Source: Cryomorphaceae bacterium (GTDB lineage: Bacteria > Bacteroidota > Bacteroidia > Flavobacteriales > BACL11). From it: 13,591 nt of DNA. Position numbers and translations under genes: made by a program. The notes below the pieces were generated by a model. The model did no database searches and was not told the origin of the DNA. It saw nothing but the letters and a program-made list of their open reading frames with translations. This document shows positions 7,468 through 13,591 of this stretch, in pieces. Positions within the stretch are counted from its first letter, which is position 1. Each line of letters begins with the position of its first letter. The stretch covers positions 1-13,591 of the forward strand of contig CATIQX010000025.1 of the NCBI GenBank assembly GCA_949531795.1, given 5' to 3'.

Positions 7468-9072
7468 TTAGTTTCTTTTCTTACTATAGTCAGTGCCTCG
7501 TCTTTGATTCTCTTTACTCCTACTGACAGGTGCTCCAATCCTATCCATAGCGCATCTAAATCCGACAGCATCAGTTGACTGGTCCTGGTCAAGAAATCTT
7601 CTTGTGCCAGGATTTAACCAATATGCCCTGTCTTTCCAAGAGCCACCTTTGAACACTCGAGTTCTATCAGTTACCAAAGAGGATTCACCATAAGCGTACA
7701 TTTCACTACTATTTCCTTCAGGTGCATCATCTTTGTATTTAGATGCAGTTTTATTCCATTTGTCAATTTGAACTTTAGCAGTATCGGAAGTTGTTTTTTC
7801 TTCTAAAAATGTATTCCAATCAATTGCCATTTGAGATTCAATATCTCCATTAAGATAATTTATGTTATCAGATTTCTTGTAGTTTCTTCTATAAGCATTG
7901 CCTTGCACATCAACAGGAACCATAGTTATCCTACCCAAACTATCTTTCTCAGCAATAAAACCATCATCATCTGTTTTTTGAGTTAAATAAACATTCCCTC
8001 TAAAGCTTCTATGGTCAGATACGGTAGTTTGTTCTATTATAGGTCTGTAAACATCCATTACCCATTCAGAGACATTACCAGCCATATTGTACAGGCCATA
8101 ATCATTTGGCCAATAGGATAGTACGGGTGCGGTAATATCAGCATTATCATTTAAGTTTCCAGCAACACCCATATTATCTCCTCTTCCTCTTTTAAAATTA
8201 GCCATAATTTCACCTTGATTTTTAGGGCTTCCATTTCTTAATGATGAACCATTCCAAGGGTATAATTTTCTTTCGTTAGTGTTTTCTTCTTGGGTATTAC
8301 CTATATATCCTAAAGCTGCAAATTCCCATTCTGCTTCTGTTGGCAGTCTATAATTAGGAAGTAACAGGCCATCCTCCATTCTAATTATTCTTGACTCCTC
8401 TCCACTTCCATAATTTTTGTTGGTTAAGTTTCTTGGATTTCTTTTAACAATGCCTTCATACTGTCCAGCTAAATATGCTTGAGTAGTAAAAACATTGTCA
8501 TCCATTTGCTCCATGTCTTCTCGTAAAATTCCATTGTCAATAAGAATTCTTTCATTTACTCTATCTGTTCTCCAAGCACAAAAGTCTGTAGCTTGTTGCC
8601 AGCTCACGCCTACAACTGGGTAGTTTCTGTAAGCCGGATTCCTTAAGTATTGTTTTACAAAAGGCTCATTATATCCTAATTTATCTCTCCAAACTAAGGT
8701 GTCAGGTAATGCTTTTTTATACACTTCTGGGTATGACTGTCCATATACTCGATTTACCCAAAACAAGTATTCTAAATAATCTTTATTTGTTACCTCTGTT
8801 ATATCTAAGTAAAAAGAAGATACGGTTTGTTTTCTTGGAACATTATCCCATTCATACATAACATCCTGTTCTACTCTTCCCATGGTGAATGAGCCTCCCT
8901 CTACAAAGGTTAGACCAGGGCCAGTTACTTGTTCTGTAAAACGTTCGTTGGTTTCATACCCACCATTTTTTGAATTATTATATTCCCATCCAGTAGTTGA
9001 TGATTTCTCTCTTGAGCATGACGCTAAGATCAGGATACTACCTATTGTTAAAATTAATTTATTTGTTTTCAT
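7468..9072 (-). CDS. gldJ: Gliding motility / T9SS-associated lipoprotein GldJ
   Basis: GldJ is an outer-membrane lipoprotein needed for gliding and for stability of the GldK-type T9SS ring component in Flavobacterium johnsoniae; non-gliding Bacteroidota also carry homologues. The 534-residue protein opens with a lipoprotein signal and lipobox (LASC, Cys19). A sulfatase-modifying-factor (FGE/SUMF1) fold spans about 53-510: LTFVEGGSFTMGR (54-66), VSSFYLDITEVTNKDYLEYL, VVGVSWQQATDFCAWR (153-168), YRLPTEAEWEFAA (241-253), NMAGNVSEWVMD (329-340), VFKGGSWKDRAYWLNPGTRR (473-492) and VGFRCAMDR (503-511). Where active FGE has catalytic cysteines after GGSW, this protein has WLNPGTRR, so the fold is probably structural. 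Low-similarity inserts at about 170-240 and 345-460 are charged and polar. The 36-bp gap from the porP-like gene suggests one operon. Confidence 0.93.
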   Translation of the reverse strand: MKTNKLILTIGSILILASCSREKSSTTGWEYNNSKNGGYETNERFTEQVTGPGLTFVEGGSFTMGRVEQDVMYEWDNVPRKQTVSSFYLDITEVTNKDYLEYLFWVNRVYGQSYPEVYKKALPDTLVWRDKLGYNEPFVKQYLRNPAYRNYPVVGVSWQQATDFCAWRTDRVNERILIDNGILREDMEQMDDNVFTTQAYLAGQYEGIVKRNPRNLTNKNYGSGEESRIIRMEDGLLLPNYRLPTEAEWEFAALGYIGNTQEENTNERKLYPWNGSSLRNGSPKNQGEIMANFKRGRGDNMGVAGNLNDNADITAPVLSYWPNDYGLYNMAGNVSEWVMDVYRPIIEQTTVSDHRSFRGNVYLTQKTDDDGFIAEKDSLGRITMVPVDVQGNAYRRNYKKSDNINYLNGDIESQMAIDWNTFLEEKTTSDTAKVQIDKWNKTASKYKDDAPEGNSSEMYAYGESSLVTDRTRVFKGGSWKDRAYWLNPGTRRFLDQDQSTDAVGFRCAMDRIGAPVSRSKENQRRGTDYSKKRN

Positions 9073-9108
9073 ATTATTTATTGAAAATACTAATTTGTTT
9101 TATGTTAA

Positions 9109-10092
9109 CTAAAATTTAGGACAACTTATTGTATTGTACGATTTTCCTTTCGACCTACAAGGCATGTAAAGTGTAAATGATAACTCGTGAGCGCCAAGTG
9201 TATTGCTATTTTTAAGATCACTTAATGTAATGTCATAACTATATCCAAATTTGAAGGAATCTTGAATTAGTCCAATCATTAGTATGAAGGAGTCAATGTT
9301 TTTTAAACTATGTCGAGCCCAAAGCCCTCCAACAATGGGTCCTTTTTTTGCGTAAATTCCATAATTGAATTGCTGAAAGTCTGCTTGATTTTGGTAAAGG
9401 AAGTTAGGTGAAATAGTGAAAGAATTATTGCTAAATTCATTGATTACAATATTACCTCCTGCATGTAAGGTTATTTTCGTTGGCAGTTGACTGTTACTTA
9501 TAAAGCCTTGATTAGGTTGAGTAATGTGATGAGCAGCAAAGCCAAAAAAGAAATTTTTAGAGTACCCTAGTAGACCTGCTGAGAAGTCAGGAAATCCTTT
9601 AGAATTAGGATTGTTAGCTATGTCTTCTTGAGTTGGGTAAATAAATCCATCTCTAGAATCTATCTGGTCTCCAAAAGTTAATTTACTCCAATCCAATTGT
9701 ATTGTCCTAAATGAGGCTTCGAAACCAGCTTTCATTGTAAATTGGTTGTTAATCTTTAGTCGATATGAATATTGTAAGCTAGCAAATGTCGTGTTAAGGC
9801 TACCAGCCCCAGCTCTATCTTGGACAACTAATATACCCAAACCTCCACCTATAGCACTTATGTGCTGATCATAAGATGCTGAAGTAGTAATAAATGTTCT
9901 ACCTATTCCAGGCCACTGATCTCTATGGTTTAAGTTTACTCTGGGACATTCATTTGTTCCTGCAAATGCAGGATTTAAATATAATGGATTAGCATAGAAT
10001 TGGCTAAAAGCAGGGTCTTGTGCACAAGCTTCATTGCTAATGAAAATGCAGACAGATACCGCTATAAAAATCTTGGAAAATTTATTCAACAT
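9109..10092 (-). CDS. PorP/SprF-family type IX secretion outer-membrane protein
   Basis: Members of this family are outer-membrane beta-barrel proteins of the T9SS; PorP belongs to the core apparatus, while SprF-like paralogues assist secretion of particular substrates. The 327-residue protein has a signal peptide (residues 1-24, ending EACAQ) followed by the family hallmark DPAFSQFYANPLYLNPAFAG, then NLNHRDQWPG, alternating Gly/aromatic beta strands, and LGAHELSFTLYMP near the C-terminus, an end typical of the family. I chose the ATG at 10092. A TTG 42 bases further upstream would add 14 residues before the signal peptide and lies upstream of the promoter motif. Whether it is true PorP or a paralogue cannot be decided here: SprF genes usually sit behind a large sprB-like adhesin, and none is visible. 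It is divergent from porU and followed by gldJ. Confidence 0.92.
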   Translation of the reverse strand: MLNKFSKIFIAVSVCIFISNEACAQDPAFSQFYANPLYLNPAFAGTNECPRVNLNHRDQWPGIGRTFITTSASYDQHISAIGGGLGILVVQDRAGAGSLNTTFASLQYSYRLKINNQFTMKAGFEASFRTIQLDWSKLTFGDQIDSRDGFIYPTQEDIANNPNSKGFPDFSAGLLGYSKNFFFGFAAHHITQPNQGFISNSQLPTKITLHAGGNIVINEFSNNSFTISPNFLYQNQADFQQFNYGIYAKKGPIVGGLWARHSLKNIDSFILMIGLIQDSFKFGYSYDITLSDLKNSNTLGAHELSFTLYMPCRSKGKSYNTISCPKF

Positions 10093-10121
10093 AAATGGGG
10101 GTTTTCTTAATTTCAATTTCA

Positions 10122-10129
10122 CAAAAATA
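10122..10129 (-). promoter_or_regulatory. -7 element (TATTTTTG) for the porP-like/gldJ unit
   Basis: The minus strand reads TATTTTTG, matching TAnnTTTG, and ends 29 bases before the ATG at 10092. No clean TTG -33 element is seen at 17-23 bases. Its position agrees with choosing 10092 rather than the upstream TTG as start. Confidence 0.45.
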
Positions 10130-10194
10130 AACAAATTATTTACTATCCACTTTTACTAGTAAGGAAATTGTATAATAATTATATTTTTTTTGCG

Positions 10195-10230
10195 TTTTGT
10201 CACTGTTTACTAAAATGATACATAACTTTG
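10195..10230 (+). promoter_or_regulatory. Promoter for porU
   Basis: TAACTTTG at 10223-10230 is an exact TAnnTTTG -7 element. TTTTG at 10195-10199, 23 bases upstream, fits the -33 TTG at the upper limit of the Flavobacterium spacing. The -7 element ends only 5 bases before the porU ATG at 10236, so the transcript would be leaderless or nearly so. Confidence 0.6.
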
Positions 10231-10235
10231 CAGCA

Positions 10236-13200
10236 ATGAAAAAATATATATTTTTAACTTTATCATACGTTCTTATTTCGGTTAATTTATTCGGACAATA
10301 TAACTCTGTTTTGTCTAGTGGGAAATGGTTTAAAATATCAACTAACAAAACGGGTATTTATAAATTAGATTACTCTAGTATATTATCGTTAGGTATGGGG
10401 GTAAATGATTTGCAAATTTCAAGCATAAAATTATATGGAAATGGCGCTGGAATGTTACCGAAATTAAATTCAGATTTTAGACATAATGATTTAGTTGAAA
10501 ATGCTATAAACATTTATGATTCAAATAACAATGGTGTATTTGAAAATGGAGATTATATTTTGTTTTATGGACAATCTCCACATACTTGGAAATATGATGC
10601 TCAATCAAGTTTATTTAAACATGAAACACATTTGTTTTCTGATGCTGTAAATTATTTTATAACTACTGATAGTCAATATGATGGAATAAGAATTGAGCAG
10701 AAAGAAGCTTTACAAAATCCTACTAAAACTATAACATCATTTAATGCTTTTTCCTTTCATGAACTTGAACTTGAAAATTTAATAAATTCTGGCAGAGAGT
10801 GGTTCGGAGAACGATTTGATAGTCAAAATAGTCAATCCTTCGATTTTAGTTTTCCTAATTTAGAAATGACTTTTCCAGTTAGCGTAAAAACATCTGTTGC
10901 TGCACGCTCATTAAACCCTTCATCGTTTTTAGTATCTGTAAATTCTGACCCTTTACAAGCTATTTCAGTTCAGAATATTGTTACAACTTATGCTTCAGAA
11001 TATGCTAATACTTCTTCCAAGACTTCTGTATATATGGCATCATCTTCTAATCTTACAATTGATATAGAATATTCCTCTAGTGATAATGGTGCGTTTTCTT
11101 GGTTAAATTATATAGAAGTAAATGCAAAAAGAAAACTGAAAATGTCAGGAAACTACTTGTTGTTCAGAGATGCAGATTCAATTGAGAATGGGGTAGCTTC
11201 TTTTGAACTATCTAATGCAAATATTGGAATTAGTGTTTGGGATGTGACGGATCCGACTTCTGTAGTTGAAATGCAAACCTCAATAAATGATAATAAACTT
11301 TTTTTTAATGATTCTGTTAATGAATTACATGAATATATTGCATTTAACTCTAGCGCTTACTTAACTCCTTCTATTTTGGGTGAAGTGACTAATCAAAATT
11401 TACACAATACCTCAGTAGATGTAGAATATGTTATAGTTTCTCATCCTAATTTTTTAGTTCCTGCTGAGCGTTTAGCTGATTTTCATCAAGAAAAAGATGA
11501 TATTTCATCTATCGTTGTTACGCCAAATCAGATCTATAATGAATTCTCTTCAGGAGTACAAGACGTAAGTGCTATTCGTGATTTTCTAAGATTTTTATAT
11601 AAAAGACCAAATTCAAAATTGAAATATGTTTTGCTTTTTGGAGATGGCTCTTATGATCCTAAAAATAGAGTAACTGATAATACAAATTTTATTCCAACCT
11701 ATCAATCTCTAAATTCTACTCATCCAATATATTCTTATGTTACAGATGATTATTTTGGATTGTTAGATGATAATGAAGGTGAATTTAATAATGATTTGGT
11801 TGATATTGGAATCGGAAGATTTCCCGCATCTAGTCTTTCACAGGCAAATGTGTTAGTAGATAAGGTACAAAGGTATTATGCAAAAGAATCATTTGGGAGT
11901 TGGAGAAATGATATTGTTTTTATAGCAGATGACGGAGATGCAAAAGATGGGAATACACATATGTGGCAAGCCGATAGTTTAGCAAATATTGTAGCGGATA
12001 ATTATAAAAATATCAATATTAACAAGATTTATTTAGACAATTATTTACAAGAATCAACTCCTGGTGGCCCTAGAAGTGCAGCAACTAATAATGCTATAAA
12101 TAATAGAATAGATAAAGGGGCTTTGTTAATTAATTATTCGGGTCATGGTGGGCCTTTAGGTTGGACTGCTGAAAGAATTTTAGAATTGGATCAGATTAAT
12201 GCTTGGGATAATGGTAATAACTTACCTCTATTTATGACCGCTACTTGCAAATTTTCATATTTTGATAATCCTGAACAAACTTCAGCTGGAGAATATGTTT
12301 TGTTAAATCCAATTGGAGGTGCAATTGCCTTGTTAAGTACAACTAGACTGGTCTATTCTTCTCCAAATTATAATTTAAATACTAAATTTATCAATAATTT
12401 ATTTGAAAAGATTGATGGAAAATTCCCTAGACTAGGAGATGTATTTAAGCAAACTAAAGTTTTAAGTGGAACGTCACTTAATAATAGAAACTTCACTTTA
12501 TTGGGAGATCCTGCTCTTTGTCTTGCTTATCCAGAGTATCTTGTAAAAACTACAAATAGTCTTGATACGCTAAAAGCATTAGGATTAGTAACTATAGAAG
12601 GGGAGATTACTGACCAAAATGGAGTACTTAGCACTTTTGATGGAACTGTATATCCAACAGTTTATGACAAGGAAATTATTAGAACTACTTTAGGGCAGGA
12701 ATCTTGCACACCAATGCCTTATCGTGATCAGAATAATATAATATATAAGGGGGCTGCTTCAGTTGTTGAAGGTAAATTCTCTTTTTCATTTGTTGTTCCT
12801 AAGGATATAGCTTATAACTATGGTGCTGGAAAAGTTTCTTATTATGCTGTTTCTGATGATCAGGATCCAGTAGACGCCGGAGGAAGTGATGAGGATTTTG
12901 TAATTGGGGGTACAGCTAAAGATATTGCTTATGACTATGATCAAGCAGAATTAGATATATATATGAATACAAGAAGTTTTTCTGATGGAGGTATAACAGA
13001 TGAGAACCCTGTTTTGTTGGCTGATATTTTTGATTTTAGTGGAGTTAATACTGTAGGTAACGGTATAGGTCATGATATTACAGCTATTTTAGATGGTAAC
13101 ACATCAGTTCCTTATATATTAAATGATTTTTATGAAGCAAATAAAGATGATTATACTAGGGGGGTAATTAATTTCCCATTTTATAATTTAGCAAATGGGG

Positions 13201-13591
13201 AGCATACTTTAACACTAAAGGTATGGGATGTATTTAATAATTCTGCTGAGGCTACGATTACTTTTGTAGTTGTTGATGATAATCAATTTACAATCTCTGA
13301 CTATAAAACTTACCCTAATCCTTTTTCAAATTCTACTGATATCTATTTTCAGCACAATAAGCCAAATCAGAATTTGAATGTATTTATGGAAATTTATTCT
13401 ATAACAGGAACATTAGTTAAGAAACATGAAGAAAGCTACATTGATAATGGATATCGAATAGGACCAATTAAATGGGATGGAAGAGATGAGTATGGAGGTA
13501 AACTAAGTGCAGGAATTTATATTGCAAAATTAGGTGTGAGTAGTTCAGATGGTGATTTTACATCAAAGTCAATACGCATTATACTATTACC
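10236..13591 (+). CDS. porU: Type IX secretion system sortase PorU (C25 cysteine peptidase), open at the right edge
   Basis: PorU is the cell-surface sortase of the T9SS: it removes the C-terminal sorting domain of secreted cargo and, in Porphyromonas, attaches the cargo to anionic lipopolysaccharide. The frame is open for 1118 codons to the window end. Residues 1-20 are a signal peptide ending LFGQ. A beta-rich N-terminal region follows to about 395. The gingipain-like C25 domain runs from VEYVIVSHP (396) through LLFGDGSYDPKN (about 466-477), NYSGHGG with His637, and TCKFSYFDNPEQTSAGE with Cys671; these are the expected catalytic His and Cys, spaced as in the Porphyromonas enzyme as I recall it. 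Ig-like regions follow. The last part, from YPNPFSN (1026), matches a T9SS C-terminal domain, with SAGIYIAKLGV and SKSIRIILL. Such domains end about here, so few codons are probably missing. Confidence 0.93.
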   Translation, partial: MKKYIFLTLSYVLISVNLFGQYNSVLSSGKWFKISTNKTGIYKLDYSSILSLGMGVNDLQISSIKLYGNGAGMLPKLNSDFRHNDLVENAINIYDSNNNGVFENGDYILFYGQSPHTWKYDAQSSLFKHETHLFSDAVNYFITTDSQYDGIRIEQKEALQNPTKTITSFNAFSFHELELENLINSGREWFGERFDSQNSQSFDFSFPNLEMTFPVSVKTSVAARSLNPSSFLVSVNSDPLQAISVQNIVTTYASEYANTSSKTSVYMASSSNLTIDIEYSSSDNGAFSWLNYIEVNAKRKLKMSGNYLLFRDADSIENGVASFELSNANIGISVWDVTDPTSVVEMQTSINDNKLFFNDSVNELHEYIAFNSSAYLTPSILGEVTNQNLHNTSVDVEYVIVSHPNFLVPAERLADFHQEKDDISSIVVTPNQIYNEFSSGVQDVSAIRDFLRFLYKRPNSKLKYVLLFGDGSYDPKNRVTDNTNFIPTYQSLNSTHPIYSYVTDDYFGLLDDNEGEFNNDLVDIGIGRFPASSLSQANVLVDKVQRYYAKESFGSWRNDIVFIADDGDAKDGNTHMWQADSLANIVADNYKNININKIYLDNYLQESTPGGPRSAATNNAINNRIDKGALLINYSGHGGPLGWTAERILELDQINAWDNGNNLPLFMTATCKFSYFDNPEQTSAGEYVLLNPIGGAIALLSTTRLVYSSPNYNLNTKFINNLFEKIDGKFPRLGDVFKQTKVLSGTSLNNRNFTLLGDPALCLAYPEYLVKTTNSLDTLKALGLVTIEGEITDQNGVLSTFDGTVYPTVYDKEIIRTTLGQESCTPMPYRDQNNIIYKGAASVVEGKFSFSFVVPKDIAYNYGAGKVSYYAVSDDQDPVDAGGSDEDFVIGGTAKDIAYDYDQAELDIYMNTRSFSDGGITDENPVLLADIFDFSGVNTVGNGIGHDITAILDGNTSVPYILNDFYEANKDDYTRGVINFPFYNLANGEHTLTLKVWDVFNNSAEATITFVVVDDNQFTISDYKTYPNPFSNSTDIYFQHNKPNQNLNVFMEIYSITGTLVKKHEESYIDNGYRIGPIKWDGRDEYGGKLSAGIYIAKLGVSSSDGDFTSKSIRIILL

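Noticed and set aside
7395..7592. Minus-strand 65-codon open frame
   Set aside because: Shifted frame over the end of gldJ and the terminator hairpin; gldJ and murF account for the coding signal.
7468..9072. Active sulfatase-modifying enzyme (formylglycine-generating)
   Set aside because: The catalytic cysteine positions are not conserved, a lipobox is present, and the T9SS neighbours and overall length match GldJ.
8882..9112. Plus-strand 76-codon open frame
   Set aside because: Antisense to the gldJ signal peptide and start region; no supporting features.
10093..10134. Upstream TTG start for the PorP/SprF-family gene, adding 14 residues
   Set aside because: It would place a charged, proline-containing extension ahead of a good signal peptide and lies upstream of the TATTTTTG motif; the ATG at 10092 is better.
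10136..10348. Minus-strand 70-codon open frame
   Set aside because: It overlaps the porU promoter and the porU signal-peptide region in antisense, has no recognisable protein features, and would occupy the divergent control region.
1..13591. CRISPR array, insertion sequence, prophage or defence island
   Set aside because: No direct repeats with spacers, transposase, integrase, terminal inverted repeats or phage genes were seen; base composition and gene content look uniform and chromosomal.

Overview
The window looks like a chromosomal segment of a low-GC Bacteroidota bacterium, most likely order Flavobacteriales. The evidence is the gene set (GldJ, a PorP/SprF-family protein and PorU of the type IX secretion system, T9SS), the many short gaps without purine-rich ribosome-binding sites, and TAnnTTTG motifs in front of several transcription units. 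It is almost entirely coding. No gap between genes exceeds 143 bp, and I see no rRNA, tRNA, CRISPR array, insertion sequence or prophage gene.

Left part (1-2582): the N-terminal part of a Glu/Leu/Phe/Val dehydrogenase runs off the left edge on the minus strand. Behind it on the same strand lies anmK (anhydro-MurNAc kinase, cell-wall recycling). A 59-bp divergent region separates anmK from a plus-strand acyl-CoA dehydrogenase.

Middle (2588-6147): directly behind the dehydrogenase, and probably in the same operon, come two envelope polysaccharide genes. One is an 837-residue Wza-like export protein with about six SLBB repeats. The other is a Wzz-like chain-length/co-polymerase protein whose start overlaps the previous stop by one base. 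No tyrosine kinase, phosphatase, glycosyltransferase, flippase or polymerase accompanies them here.

Right part (6149-13591): murF (peptidoglycan precursor ligase) meets the wzz-like gene tail to tail with a 1-base gap. Upstream of murF on the minus strand are gldJ and a PorP/SprF-family gene. Reading the other way from a 143-bp divergent region is porU, the T9SS sortase. It fills the last 3.36 kb and is still open at the right edge, probably within a few codons of its end. PorU, GldJ and the PorP-like protein all serve the outer-membrane end of protein secretion and surface attachment, and MurF and AnmK serve peptidoglycan synthesis and recycling, so the window is largely a cell-envelope neighbourhood.

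I found no convincing previously undescribed system. The points most worth checking are the terminator squeezed between gldJ and murF, the kinase-less SLBB/Wzz pair behind an acyl-CoA dehydrogenase, a PorP-like gene next to porU where porV might be expected, and promoter motifs that sit almost on the start codons of anmK and porU.
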